Source: Cellvibrio sp. KY-GH-1
GTDB lineage: Bacteria > Pseudomonadota > Gammaproteobacteria > Pseudomonadales > Cellvibrionaceae
NCBI RefSeq assembly: GCF_008806975.1
Contig: NZ_CP031728.1
Coordinates: forward strand, 1,240,001 to 1,304,000
Reading direction: 5' to 3'
DNA length: 64,000 nucleotides
Part shown: positions 30,597 through 40,277 of the stretch, piece by piece
Layout of the letters: each line of letters begins with the position of its first letter
Position numbering within the stretch: position 1 is the first letter of the stretch
Program-made: the position numbers and the translations under genes
Notes under the pieces: model-generated
The model's database searches: none
The model's input: the letters and a program-made list of their open reading frames with translations, nothing else
What the model was told of the DNA's origin: nothing

Positions 30597-31562
30597 CTAG
30601 CGGGGATTAATGGTCACCCAATAGCGCGTGCGTGTGTCCACCGTAACGGGCAGCGTATCTTCAAGCAAACGCAGGATGGTATCGGTATTCGCCAGGCGAA
30701 AAGCACCAGTGACTTTCAAATCAGCAACCGCAGGATCGCAGCGCAACAAACCGGGGCGATATCGAGCAAGCTCCAGGGCAAAATCGGCAAGTCGCATCGC
30801 CTTTGCATAAAGAACCCCATTGCGCCAGGCATCCACACCTACTTGAATCGGCATAGCAGGTTCAATCGACATCATATTAAATTGCACTCGCTGGCCCGCA
30901 TTGACAATAACACTGGATTGGCCGGAACCAGTGACCACCTCGACAGCACCTTCCAGCACCGACAAGTGCGTCCCCTTATTACTCTCTCGTACAACAAATT
31001 CGGTACCCAATGCGCGCATACGGCCATTTTCAGTTTCAACTAAAAACGGGCGATGGGGAAAGTGAGCATCGGAAGCCGTTTTTATGAAAACCTCGCCGGC
31101 AATATGCTCCAGTAACCGCTGGCTCGCATCAAATATTACGTTTAATGTGGAAGCGGTATTCAGAGCAACTTTGCTGCTGTCAGCCAGGATAATTTCGCGC
31201 CGCTCACCCACCGCGGTGCGATAAAAATTCGGGCGACTGGTCTGGAAAAAATCAACGCCTAACCAGCTCGCCGAGGGCAAAAGCAACAGCGCAGCGATAT
31301 TACGCACCAACTTGCGCCGCGATGCCTGCCCGCGTTCACGCCCCAACACAGACATACCTAATTGCGGACTAATACTGCCGAACTGGCTCACCAATAATTC
31401 AGCGCGCTGCCAAACACGTTGATGCTCTGCATCTTGCTGCAGCCATTGCTCCAACGCATTTTTTTCCAAATCGGATAACGTGTTGCTATGCAAGCGCGCC
31501 AACCACTCGGCTGCCTCGTCAATTACGCGAGTACTAGTCTGTTCATCGCGAGAATTATTCAT
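30597..31562 (-). CDS. fecR: FecR-type anti-sigma/sigma regulator
   Basis: 321-aa inner-membrane regulator. The N-terminal DUF4880-like part (AAEWLARLHS...ALEQWLQQDAEHQRVWQR) binds the sigma factor. One membrane helix follows near residues 88-103 (IAALLLLPSASWLGV), then the periplasmic FecR domain (TAVGERREIILADSSKVALNT). The start overlaps the end of fecI by 4 bases (ATGA). It relays ligand binding by the STN domain of the receptor to FecI. Confidence 0.92.
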   Translation of the reverse strand: MNNSRDEQTSTRVIDEAAEWLARLHSNTLSDLEKNALEQWLQQDAEHQRVWQRAELLVSQFGSISPQLGMSVLGRERGQASRRKLVRNIAALLLLPSASWLGVDFFQTSRPNFYRTAVGERREIILADSSKVALNTASTLNVIFDASQRLLEHIAGEVFIKTASDAHFPHRPFLVETENGRMRALGTEFVVRESNKGTHLSVLEGAVEVVTGSGQSSVIVNAGQRVQFNMMSIEPAMPIQVGVDAWRNGVLYAKAMRLADFALELARYRPGLLRCDPAVADLKVTGAFRLANTDTILRLLEDTLPVTVDTRTRYWVTINPR

Positions 31563-32092
31563 GATACAGGCGAATCAACCGTGAGCATTAAACGCAGGCA
31601 TTGACGAAAACCCTGCGCCATATAGCGCGTAACCGTACGTACATTTACGCACAAACGTCGCGCTATCTGCTCGTAGGTTAAACCTTCCAATTGGGACATT
31701 AGAAATGCACTACGAACTGGTGCGGGCAACTCATATAACAGTACATCTAACTCATGCAGAGTTTCCAAAACAACAGCCTGCTCTTCAACGGAGGGAACCA
31801 GAGGCTCAAGCAAATACGCCAAGGTTTCTGTGAATGCACGCTCAAGTGATTGCCGCTCATAATGATTAATCAACAACCGCCGGGCCACAGTTGTGAGATA
31901 AGCCCTTGGCTCCTGCAATTCAAATGCTTTATCAGCCCGGGACTTTAGCCACACCCGTAAAAAGGTGTCATGAGCCAAATCCGCTGCGGTAAATTTGTCC
32001 TCTAATCGACGTCTGAGCCAACGCTGCAGCCAGTCGTTATGACATGAGTAAATACTATTGAATTGCTGGTCAGGTATAGCATCTGGCGGCAC
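31559..32092 (-). CDS. fecI: FecI-type ECF sigma factor
   Basis: 177 aa with region 2 (TAADLAHDTFLRVWLKSR) and region 4 helix-turn-helix (LEGLTYEQIARRLCVNVRTVTRY). It starts at GTG with GGGAGAG upstream. Iron-starvation sigma factor directing transcription of the receptor gene below it; a Fur-box-like site lies just upstream. Confidence 0.92.
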   Translation of the reverse strand: MPPDAIPDQQFNSIYSCHNDWLQRWLRRRLEDKFTAADLAHDTFLRVWLKSRADKAFELQEPRAYLTTVARRLLINHYERQSLERAFTETLAYLLEPLVPSVEEQAVVLETLHELDVLLYELPAPVRSAFLMSQLEGLTYEQIARRLCVNVRTVTRYMAQGFRQCLRLMLTVDSPVS

Positions 32093-32118
32093 AAGGACTC
32101 TCCCTTACAAACCTGCAA

Positions 32119-32138
32119 TTGAAAATGATTCTTGTTTG
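32119..32138 (-). promoter_or_regulatory. Fur box upstream of fecI
   Basis: TTGAAAATGATTCTTGTTTG resembles a Fur box (tGAtAATGATTcTcaTTt) and lies 27-46 bases before the fecI start, so iron should repress the sigma factor. Confidence 0.65.
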
Positions 32139-32408
32139 TAATCATAATTAATTATCGAATTGACAACAAGCCACCATGGGTTTCCAAATCACATAAGCGA
32201 CCTAAAATTCTCATAATCCAGTCAAAGACGATACACCTGAGTCAGGCAACTGATTTGCGAATGCCATTCACATACACCTCGGCGCTCCAGCGGTCACCAA
32301 TTTTTCGGAAAGTTGCCTCAGAAAAACCTAATCCCCACGTAATAAAGCGTGGGGGCTCAGCAGACACAAACAATTAAGCGCAAGGAAGCCAGTAAGGTCG
32401 AAAGCAAA

Positions 32409-32439
32409 AACGCCCACAAGTCTATAACTTGTAGGCGTT
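32409..32439 (-). terminator. Intrinsic terminator of a former tRNA transcript
   Basis: Arms AACGCCCACAAGT (32409-32421) and ACTTGTAGGCGTT (32427-32439) pair with one mismatch around a 5-base loop. On the minus strand the hairpin ends in TTTTTGCTTT. It lies about 35 bases beyond the CCA end of the tRNA fragment, so it is likely the original tRNA terminator. Confidence 0.75.
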
Positions 32440-32473
32440 GGAGATGAAAACTATTTGTCTATGGTTTAGTACA

Positions 32474-32490
32474 TGGTGCCCGAGGCCGGA
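32474..32490 (-). repeat. tRNA 3' end remnant, probable left attachment site of the prophage
   Basis: On the minus strand the 17 bases read TCCGGCCTCGGGCACCA: the end of a T-arm, acceptor strand CTCGGGC, discriminator and CCA. The GCCCGAG acceptor type points to tRNA-Leu. The T-loop and everything 5' of it are missing, and a terminator follows the CCA. This is the geometry expected when an element has inserted into the 3' end of a minus-strand tRNA gene: remnant left, intact gene at the far right end. Not proven without the other junction. Confidence 0.6.
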
Positions 32491-32622
32491 CACCAATTAC
32501 CGCTATATTGGAGAGTTAAAAACAAAAATACGTAAATTATAAGTATTTCAACCCTAAAAAGAACACCCAAATTAATCATCGATTAAAGTCAGAATTTAGG
32601 ACTTGAACAGGGCCAGAAACTA

Positions 32623-32670
32623 GGATTGTGATTCCAGTGGTCGTGGGTTCGATCCCCATCAGCCACCCCA
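32623..32670 (+). tRNA. tRNA-His 3' half, partial and non-functional
   Basis: 48 bases match a tRNA-His from the anticodon arm (GGATTGTGATTCCAG, anticodon GTG) through the T-arm GTGGGTTCGATCCCC to GCCACCCCA. The D-arm and 5' acceptor strand are absent; the sequence before GGATTG is unrelated. Likely an attachment-site relic or phage-carried tRNA end. Confidence 0.8.
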
Positions 32671-32725
32671 TATTTTCCAAGCCTTCCAAGTAAGTACACA
32701 CTCTCAAGCAAAGATTTTCCGAAGA

Positions 32726-33136
32726 TCATTCCGAAGATAATCTGTCGTACGCCGGGCGCCCGATAGAGAGATCATTTAATCGCAAGGGATCCTTGATATA
32801 CCCCAACATAAGCTGAATTTTCCACCCTAGCAAAACCTGCGGATCGCTCAAGTTTATGCCTGAACGGATCGCCAGCCGATAAGAGACAAATCCACTTCGC
32901 ATAAGCTTACGATACGTCTCGCCAGGAAACCCAGCCGCTGACGCATCATCATCAAGCCCAACTTCACCACCAACAGCGCTGTAAGAAGGGTCATCTATGC
33001 GAGCCTCGCATTCATCCAGATCCATTTGCTCTACAGCCGTATACAATCGCCTAAATTCCGTTTGATCCAGGCCTGAAACCTTGTACAAATTATCAGCACC
33101 GGAAGTGAATGAAGGAACAATATTCGATATGCTCAT
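32726..33136 (-). CDS. Phage protein of unknown function, distal tail region
   Basis: 136 aa, acidic, with no signal peptide or membrane helix. I do not recognise the family. It is the last gene of the late operon and lies 8 bases after the beta-propeller-like tail protein, so a tail-tip accessory or receptor-binding chaperone role is possible but unproven. Confidence 0.6.
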   Translation of the reverse strand: MSISNIVPSFTSGADNLYKVSGLDQTEFRRLYTAVEQMDLDECEARIDDPSYSAVGGEVGLDDDASAAGFPGETYRKLMRSGFVSYRLAIRSGINLSDPQVLLGWKIQLMLGYIKDPLRLNDLSIGRPAYDRLSSE

Positions 33137-33144
33137 AACAATAC

Positions 33145-34362
33145 CTATTCAGCTATTTTTGTGTAACTTACGCCAGAGTCCGACGCCGATTGCGGCGAAG
33201 ACCTAATTGTCAACGGGTAACCTATATACACAGGAGTATTAAAATCAGCACTAATGAGCGTTAGTGAATTATTTGACGCTACCGCAACACTTTTCCCACC
33301 CCCTCCCCGATACACTAAATTTGATGCAGATGAGAAATTAACCGCCGAATACTTAATCTTCCAAGAATTAAAATTTGGGTCAGCTGTATATAAAAAGGCC
33401 GCCCCTGAAGAAGCGCTACCACCCACAGGAACGCAAAGGCGAGCACCATCAAAATCTGCCCCGGATATATTTCCAGCCCAGCCAGCAAGCTGAAAAACGT
33501 TCCCCCTATCAGTCCACGAAGCTGCGGCACCATTTACCGAATGAATCAAGCCTAATGACCCGTTATTAGTTGCATACAAACCAACAAATTTACCAAAACA
33601 AAAACTAATATTTACAACAGAGGATATTGGTAACGATACAGAAGAAAAAGCTGCACCCGTATTAGTAGATCTATTCACAGACCCAGCTCCCGAACTACCC
33701 GCAATTAAAACGGTTGCAACACCATCAAAAGCTATTTTTGCTCTGCCCGAAAAGATTGTTGCAAAATTAGCCGCCAACCAAGAAGTCCCATCTGTAGATC
33801 TGATCGATCCGGCAGTAGTTGAACCCGCACACCCGGCCACAAAAGCAGTGCCGCACCACCTTACTAGAGCAGTTGCGGAACTGGAGCTCACGGCAGGCGC
33901 TGTGCGCGACGTCCATGCGGATGTTATGTTTGCGGTAGTCTGGCTCCAGGCGAACCATTGAGAGGAACTATTACCTACAGCAACCCACACATCCAAGGTA
34001 GGACTATACGAAACGCTATCAACATTGCCAGAAAGTACTACATCAACAAAAGTCAGCCCACCGTTAACGGATACCCTGAGGGTGGAAGAGCCATTGCACA
34101 CAATTACAATGCCACCACCAGACGAAAAATTTGTGGCCACATCAGAAATATTTAATGGGTCGGCTATGAAGCCAGCCGAACCCAAACATTTTAAAAAATC
34201 AAGGCCAGCCGCCTCAGGATACGAGGACGCCAAAGCCAATGAACCAGAGCGCAGCCATTCAGAACCATCAATATCAAAAAAGGAAGTACCCTTGTCGGTA
34301 AATGATCTATCCACACCGATTTTGTCATCGGACGAAACCAAAGCACTTAATGCAATAGCCAT
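33145..34362 (-). CDS. Tail protein with repeated BNR/beta-propeller-like motifs, possible receptor-binding protein
   Basis: 405 aa. The central part (about 75-340) repeats blocks such as VSVNGGLTFVDV, SYSPTLDVWVAVGNSS, RSTDGTSWLAANF, RSTNTGAAFSSVSLP and HSVNGAAASWTD. These look like Asp-box (S.DGG..W) turns of a beta propeller as in exo-alpha-sialidases and phage tail spikes. The start follows a GGAG ribosome site and stands 10 bases after the upstream tail gene. The last full-size gene of the late operon often encodes the host-recognition protein; that role is inferred. Confidence 0.65.
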   Translation of the reverse strand: MAIALSALVSSDDKIGVDRSFTDKGTSFFDIDGSEWLRSGSLALASSYPEAAGLDFLKCLGSAGFIADPLNISDVATNFSSGGGIVIVCNGSSTLRVSVNGGLTFVDVVLSGNVDSVSYSPTLDVWVAVGNSSSQWFAWSQTTANITSAWTSRTAPAVSSSSATALVRWCGTAFVAGCAGSTTAGSIRSTDGTSWLAANFATIFSGRAKIAFDGVATVLIAGSSGAGSVNRSTNTGAAFSSVSLPISSVVNISFCFGKFVGLYATNNGSLGLIHSVNGAAASWTDRGNVFQLAGWAGNISGADFDGARLCVPVGGSASSGAAFLYTADPNFNSWKIKYSAVNFSSASNLVYRGGGGKSVAVASNNSLTLISADFNTPVYIGYPLTIRSSPQSASDSGVSYTKIAE

Positions 34363-34372
34363 TTCAAATCTC

Positions 34373-35056
34373 CTACGCCAGCACGCGATATTTGTTTAGC
34401 GTCGTATCCACAACGATTTCGCAATACGCCTTGTTGCACAACAACTGATCCGTATTGCCCTTTCTGGTAGAAAAACCATTTGCCGCCGCCTGAAGAATTA
34501 ATGACTTTGAAGGCATCTGAAATGCCAGATCAAACGTTTGCCCACCAGGAATACCCGCGATAGATGGCATATTTACTACGCCAGAACCCTTTACGTAGTA
34601 ACGCCCAGGAATCTGAATTGTTGTTGGTGCAGTTATTTCTGTACGCCCCACCGATTGCGATGAAACGGCCCAAGCAGAACTAACCCCCGGCTCATTAGCC
34701 ACAACATTTTCAACACTCACCAAGAGCTGCCAATACTTATCGTTATGATAAACCGTTGCCGGAACAGCGAGAGCACCTGATAATCCTGACCAGGCCCCTT
34801 TAAATGATGCGGCGGTCAAAACAAAACTTTCACTTTCAGCCGCTGCATTAGCGCTTTCCTCAGCCTCACTCGCTTTATTTTCCGTAAAATTTGCAGCCCC
34901 CATAATCCATCCAGCCAACGCATTTTGTTCAATCACATTGTTAAATTGTGAGTTAACAAAATTCTGCTGATTTGTATCGAATTCATCTTCATCCTGCCCA
35001 CGATTAGGACCAGGCTCAATGAATGGCGTCAATAACGGAGGAGACGATACAGGCAT
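34373..35056 (-). CDS. Putative tail fibre/tip protein
   Basis: 227 aa. The N-terminal ~80 residues are polar and helical (NQQNFVNSQFNNVIEQ, then ENKASEAEESANAAAESES, an Ala/Glu coiled-coil-like tract). The middle FKGAWSGLSGALAVPATVYHNDKYWQLL is a module I associate with phage tail fibre proteins. The C-terminus is beta-rich. It starts one base after the preceding stop. Exact function unknown. Confidence 0.6.
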   Translation of the reverse strand: MPVSSPPLLTPFIEPGPNRGQDEDEFDTNQQNFVNSQFNNVIEQNALAGWIMGAANFTENKASEAEESANAAAESESFVLTAASFKGAWSGLSGALAVPATVYHNDKYWQLLVSVENVVANEPGVSSAWAVSSQSVGRTEITAPTTIQIPGRYYVKGSGVVNMPSIAGIPGGQTFDLAFQMPSKSLILQAAANGFSTRKGNTDQLLCNKAYCEIVVDTTLNKYRVLA

Positions 35057-35057
35057 A

Positions 35058-35948
35058 TTACAACCCCAGTATTTTTAAATTGTAATTTGACTTACCAAAC
35101 TCATAAGTCGACGAAAAATCAGAAACCACGCCCAAAATAATGCTGATTTCATGATTGGGCGACCCAACAAAAACAGTTGGATCACCACCAAGGCTAATTA
35201 GCTGCGATTCAACAAACGCTAATCGCGAACTATCAACCACTACAATAAAATCACGCTGTCTCGCTTTGCGCCGCTTATTTAATTTTAAATTCCCAAATGT
35301 GTCGTAACGAATGTCACTAAAATCCTGATACCGAGGCTGCAAACCCCACTTGGTACAACCAAGTTCACGCCCCCAGCCTATTACCAGCTTACCGCATTTA
35401 GCAACACCACCAGGGCGAGAAATAGTAACTCGAACAACCGCCCCAGAATAATACGGCAATGAAAAAGTGACGAATTGCTCTTTACGCTGGATTGGCGCAT
35501 TGAACCATGCAAAAAAATAATTAATTCCCTGCGTACTTTGCAAAGAAATATTTTCACTAGACCAAACCAGTGAACCATCATCAATAATTTCAATCAATAA
35601 AGTTTTCGCGCTTAGTCCAAATAACGCAAGTGACGAATAAAGTTCCCCAGGCTCAATTTCAACAACAATACTTTCTGAATTTTCCGTTTGAATTTCTGAA
35701 CCGCGAGTCATATCAAACATATGCCAACGATTAGTAACCCCAAACACCGGCCAAACAGCACGGTTAGCATCATCAGCAGGGGCTTTATTAGTATTATTAG
35801 ATGCAGCCTTATAAACAACATGACCAACCCTAACCTGGTCACCGGTTACGTAATCCTCGACAGAACTCCATAAAGCAGGGGAAGTTTCAGCAACATTAGA
35901 ACTAACCAGCTGATCATCTCCGATATTAATCGGCTTTATATACCTCAT
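35058..35948 (-). CDS. Phage tail-associated protein with CBM-like N-terminal motif
   Basis: 296 aa. The N-terminus contains WSSVEDYVTGDQVRVGHVVY, similar to the aromatic strand pattern of carbohydrate-binding modules 5/12 and of many tail proteins. The remainder (about 85-296) is beta-rich without recognised motifs. ATGA overlap of 4 bases with the tape measure stop places it directly after the tape measure gene, where distal tail or hub proteins are coded. Confidence 0.6.
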   Translation of the reverse strand: MRYIKPINIGDDQLVSSNVAETSPALWSSVEDYVTGDQVRVGHVVYKAASNNTNKAPADDANRAVWPVFGVTNRWHMFDMTRGSEIQTENSESIVVEIEPGELYSSLALFGLSAKTLLIEIIDDGSLVWSSENISLQSTQGINYFFAWFNAPIQRKEQFVTFSLPYYSGAVVRVTISRPGGVAKCGKLVIGWGRELGCTKWGLQPRYQDFSDIRYDTFGNLKLNKRRKARQRDFIVVVDSSRLAFVESQLISLGGDPTVFVGSPNHEISIILGVVSDFSSTYEFGKSNYNLKILGL

Positions 35949-38900
35949 GCAGCCGCCTCCCCCTGGTATTGAATTTCACGCAATAAGGTCACAGTGTCTT
36001 CGGAGTCTCTACGCCCCTGCGCATTAAACATGTAACTTTCTTGCCGCAACGCCGTGATCTGAGCAAGCAATTCAGCATTGTTTTTAGCAACTTCGCCCGC
36101 CACATCCTGCGCCGCCACACGAGGGTAAAAAACCGACTCTTCTCGCACCAACTCAGTCAATCGGGCGATTGCATCAGCAACCGTTTTCACACTGGTATCA
36201 ATACCGCGCAATGCGTTTATTTGCTGTTCAAATGCAGTATATTGCTTCTCCAGTTCAGCAATTTCGCTGTCACTAATTTTTTGAATTAAATCCATTTCCG
36301 ATTGAGCAGAATTATTAATTGCCTCAATCTGCTCCTGCGCTTCTTCCTGGTACCGGACAATCAGGCGGTCTGTATTTTCACCCGCCGCAATCTGAGAACC
36401 ACGCAACTGCTCTATAATTAACTCTTCCGCCGTTGCCTGCGAATCCGCCAAATCCGCCAACTCAGAAACTCGCGATGCGGTTCGCGCCGCCTCATATGCA
36501 TAATCTTCCAGCGTTGAAAAACTGGATTCACTGACGCCAATCGCACCAATAATCGATTCAATGTCATCCTGCCCCGGCATTTTTCCGCTTCGAGCAGCAT
36601 CAATGACACCCTCCAACTGTAAAAGCGCCAACTCACGCATACGATCAGCAGAAGAGGCATCCACACCAAGAAGATCTTCCACCGTGTTACGCAAACCGCT
36701 AGATAAATCACGCAAACCACTCACCGAATCAGACAGGGAATCAATCTGATTTTTATAGTGATCAATCTGGGTTTTCATCCACGCATTGGCACTTTCAATA
36801 CGACCCTGCAACGCAGAATTAGCCGCCTCAATACTGGCATCTCGCGCAGCTGCAATGGCCTCTATTTTTGAGCCGGCCTCTTCAGATTTTCTTGCGGCCT
36901 CTGCGTCAATTGCCATACGCAAATCGGAGAGCGCTGCATCTGTTTGGCCCTGCATAATATTTTGAATTTCCAATAGCGAAGCCTGGCGAATAGTGGACAA
37001 TTGAGCCTCACTAGCCCCCAACTCCTGAGCGCGAAAAATAGAATCTTCCAGCGCCTTATTTACATCAAAAATAGCCGCTGCGAACTCATCCATACCTGAC
37101 TTAGCAATCTGATCCTCAAACGGCTCCATAAAACTAGCTAGCGCATCAGACAGTTTATTCCCCGCATCAACCGCATCCATAGTCGCCTTAGCTTGTTTAT
37201 CCAAAGCAGAAAGGTAATAGTCTGTTGCATCCACCAATCCCAATAACGATGCAAATAACTCAGGGTCAGACACTCCATTTTCAATCAAGTCTTTGAACTC
37301 ATCACGCGTTTTTGGTATTTGCAAACCAAGCGCGGCAAAACTTTCAGTCACCTTTTCCTGTGCATTTTCAAACTTGTCCGCATCATCCAAAAATTTATTG
37401 GCGTAATTACTCAAACCACTGGATAGCGAATCAAAACCACCAGCCGCATCCGCAAGGCCTTGCACTGCATCCACAGCGGACATGCCAACGGCAACAAAAT
37501 TTAAATCCAGAAGCTTGGCCGCGTCACTAAATGCCGCCGTTTCACCTGCCAAGCGCAGCATGGTTTCAAATGCACCCTCACCTACTTCCTGGTATTTTTT
37601 GAGCACATCAGTACCATCCAATAACACACCCGCCCAGCCATCCAGGGTGCTACTGAAAAAACCTTCAATCTCCGCAACTAAATCCGCACCCTCCAAATTC
37701 TTCAGAGATAACTTTTGTGGATCAACCAACAAGCTATCCACATAATTATCGAACTCAATACCAAATATTGCAGCCGATTGGTCTAGCGCGTCGCCAGCCC
37801 CTTCAAATACGCCAGCAAACTGCCCCAACAGTATTTCATCAAGCGATTCCGATACGGTTTTTACTTTGTTAGAAGTAGTAATGCCTAGCGTCTTTTTCTT
37901 TGTTTGAACATCAGCATACGCAAATGCATCCACCACCCCACCAGCCAAAATATCAGCCAATGACTGCCCGACAAAATTTATACCGGAATCAATAACTTTT
38001 ACTTTTTTGCTGTAGAGATTCTTTCCAACTTTGTCAGTCAACCCATCCATAAACCCAACTATAAAATCATCAATTGGATTATCTATTCCAAACATCACAG
38101 AGCCAGGATCCAGCCCCCTGAATAAGGTCTCACCAATATTTTTTGCGGTACCAATCAACCCAAACGTACCAGACTCCTGCACAGATAAAGAATCACCCAC
38201 CCCATCTATCCCAAACTGCCGCGCAAAACCCGCAGCTACCCCCGCAATCCCACTACGAATATCAAGCAACGCAGAAAGCATTTGGTGATTAACACCCAAT
38301 GAATCCCCTGCAACACCACCCAAGCTTTCTATGGCAGCATTGATGGATTCAGATTTTATATTTCCCTCACCCAAAATCGTGCCCAGCGATTGGCTGGACT
38401 GGCGAAATTCCGCCGTCATTTTTTCAAATTTTTCGTTTTGTGTTTGATTCCATTCACTCACACCCGCGATAACCGCCACAGCAATAGCGGCGTACCAACC
38501 ACCCTGACCAATAGCACCAGCCGCCTGCCCAGCCTGACTGGCGGCCGCTTGACCTTCGCCCGATGACAATTTTTGCTGGAAGTTAAGCAGTATCGGCTTA
38601 CTAATAGCCTCATGCGCCATCTCCGCCAGTGTGCGGGTAAACATGTCTTTAACACCACTGAGCGCATTCTCAGCACCATTGGCGTAGTTAAACCAGATAT
38701 CGGATGCTGTTGCGTTAATTCGCTCAAATGCATCCTCAGTTAAACCGGATGACGCTGCTAATTCTTTTTGGGCCTTATTATAAGAATCTACATGCCCATC
38801 AATAATTTCATTCAATTCACGATTAAGTGAAGCCTCTCGCTCCAACAATCCAAGACCCCATTCACGCAGATCAACTTGTCGTTGCAACGCAACCAATTCT

Positions 38901-40273
38901 CTTTGCCTGGCAGGGTCCAACCCCTCAATCAAGCCACGCTCAAGGTCATACGCCAGTTCAACCGCTTTTGATTTATTACCCCACAAGTCGATTTCTTTTT
39001 GCAGGTCCGCACGCATTCTTTCGAAGTTTTTACTTGCCTCAGCCGCAAGCTTTTCTTGCTCTTCTGCCGCCTCCCTGGCAATACGCCCCGCCTCAATTTG
39101 AGCAGCAGTTAGATTATTCAGATCATTAAAAGCGTCCTCATATCCATTGGCCTCAAGATCAGCAAGCAGTGCCGCCTCCTCGGCAGATTTTCTTGCAGCC
39201 AAGCTAGCCGCCTCTTGCTGCTCATAAAGCAGGCCTATTTGTTTTTTTGTTTTATTAATTGCATCCTCAAGAACATTGTCATCCTGATAGTTGTAGGCCC
39301 TAGTAAAAAAACCTTTCTCTCTTTGAGCCTCCAACGATGAAAGTAATTGCTCCAAACGAACAACATCATCTGAGTTAATTCCATTTACACGAGCTGCAAT
39401 TTCCTCACCAACCCAAGTAGCAAAATTATGCAATTCCGCCAAAACCTTTACCGAAGCAGTACCAATATTAATCAATCCGCCAGCAATTGCAGCAATACCT
39501 TGCTGCACTTCCGGATCAGCAAATACAGCCGTCATCTCCGCCAAGCCGGGCGCTGCCTCCATAGCCGCGGCATTACCAATGCCGCTAATGGATTTTTGCA
39601 GGCGGCTCAAATTATCGTTAAATTCTTCCGCCGCTTTCGCACCTTCAGTACTCATCACCTGGTTAAGCCGGGCCGCCTCCTCAGCGCCATCTCGCAAACC
39701 CTCCGCACCCGCATTTAACAATGGAATTAAATCCTTACCGCTTTTACCCAATAAATCCTGAGCTAACGCGGTTTTTGTTGCACCATCTTCCAGTTGCGAT
39801 AATGCACCCGCCACCTCCTCAAACAGCACAGCAGTGGTTTTTAACTCACCATTGGCATTTTTAAGGCCAATCCCCAAATCAGAGAAAGCCTCAAACGCAG
39901 CCCCCTTTCCCTTAGTTGCCGCATCAATATTTTTATTAAATTTACCCAGAGAGCCCGACAGCAAATCAAATTCAACACCAGCCTCGCCCGCCGTGAACGT
40001 AAGCGCAGACAACTCCTCCACACTCATGCCAACAATTTGCGACTGCTTATAAAGCTCATCTGCCGCATTGAGCGATGACTTAACCATTACAGAAAAACCG
40101 GCCGCCGCCGCAACACCAACCGCACTAGCCGCCGTTGCAATACCTTTTAAACTTTTACTAATATCATCCGAATTCTTTTTGGCATTACGACTAGCCTTAT
40201 CCATTGGCCCGATAAATCCGCCAATCTTTGCAATTAAATCCAGCGTTAATGTGCCAAGCGAGCCAGCTGCCAT
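35945..40273 (-). CDS. Tail length tape measure protein
   Basis: 1442 aa from ATG 40273 (TTG 40285 is possible), by far the longest gene of the prophage. It begins LTLDLIAKIGGFIGPMDKASR followed by a hydrophobic Ala-rich segment (about 45-65). Long helical, Glu/Ala/Lys-rich coiled-coil regions lie around 330-470 and 1090-1350, with a hydrophobic stretch AAIAVAVIAGV near 600. These are the features of tape measures that set tail length and later sit in the tail lumen. It follows the G/GT frameshift pair as in lambda. Confidence 0.9.
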   Translation of the reverse strand: MAAGSLGTLTLDLIAKIGGFIGPMDKASRNAKKNSDDISKSLKGIATAASAVGVAAAAGFSVMVKSSLNAADELYKQSQIVGMSVEELSALTFTAGEAGVEFDLLSGSLGKFNKNIDAATKGKGAAFEAFSDLGIGLKNANGELKTTAVLFEEVAGALSQLEDGATKTALAQDLLGKSGKDLIPLLNAGAEGLRDGAEEAARLNQVMSTEGAKAAEEFNDNLSRLQKSISGIGNAAAMEAAPGLAEMTAVFADPEVQQGIAAIAGGLINIGTASVKVLAELHNFATWVGEEIAARVNGINSDDVVRLEQLLSSLEAQREKGFFTRAYNYQDDNVLEDAINKTKKQIGLLYEQQEAASLAARKSAEEAALLADLEANGYEDAFNDLNNLTAAQIEAGRIAREAAEEQEKLAAEASKNFERMRADLQKEIDLWGNKSKAVELAYDLERGLIEGLDPARQRELVALQRQVDLREWGLGLLEREASLNRELNEIIDGHVDSYNKAQKELAASSGLTEDAFERINATASDIWFNYANGAENALSGVKDMFTRTLAEMAHEAISKPILLNFQQKLSSGEGQAAASQAGQAAGAIGQGGWYAAIAVAVIAGVSEWNQTQNEKFEKMTAEFRQSSQSLGTILGEGNIKSESINAAIESLGGVAGDSLGVNHQMLSALLDIRSGIAGVAAGFARQFGIDGVGDSLSVQESGTFGLIGTAKNIGETLFRGLDPGSVMFGIDNPIDDFIVGFMDGLTDKVGKNLYSKKVKVIDSGINFVGQSLADILAGGVVDAFAYADVQTKKKTLGITTSNKVKTVSESLDEILLGQFAGVFEGAGDALDQSAAIFGIEFDNYVDSLLVDPQKLSLKNLEGADLVAEIEGFFSSTLDGWAGVLLDGTDVLKKYQEVGEGAFETMLRLAGETAAFSDAAKLLDLNFVAVGMSAVDAVQGLADAAGGFDSLSSGLSNYANKFLDDADKFENAQEKVTESFAALGLQIPKTRDEFKDLIENGVSDPELFASLLGLVDATDYYLSALDKQAKATMDAVDAGNKLSDALASFMEPFEDQIAKSGMDEFAAAIFDVNKALEDSIFRAQELGASEAQLSTIRQASLLEIQNIMQGQTDAALSDLRMAIDAEAARKSEEAGSKIEAIAAARDASIEAANSALQGRIESANAWMKTQIDHYKNQIDSLSDSVSGLRDLSSGLRNTVEDLLGVDASSADRMRELALLQLEGVIDAARSGKMPGQDDIESIIGAIGVSESSFSTLEDYAYEAARTASRVSELADLADSQATAEELIIEQLRGSQIAAGENTDRLIVRYQEEAQEQIEAINNSAQSEMDLIQKISDSEIAELEKQYTAFEQQINALRGIDTSVKTVADAIARLTELVREESVFYPRVAAQDVAGEVAKNNAELLAQITALRQESYMFNAQGRRDSEDTVTLLREIQYQGEAAA

Positions 40274-40277
40274 ATCA

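Larger units (their letters stand above)
32093..32725. other. Host/prophage junction region without genes
   Basis: 633 bases with no convincing gene. From left to right: the Fur box of fecI; a CCCCACG/CGTGGGG hairpin (32333-32354) without T-run; a minus-strand terminator; a tRNA 3' end on the minus strand; AT-rich sequence; and a tRNA-His 3' fragment on the plus strand. Confidence 0.75.

Noticed and set aside
32623..32670. Functional tRNA-His gene
   Set aside because: The D-arm and 5' acceptor strand are absent; only the 3' half from the anticodon arm is present.
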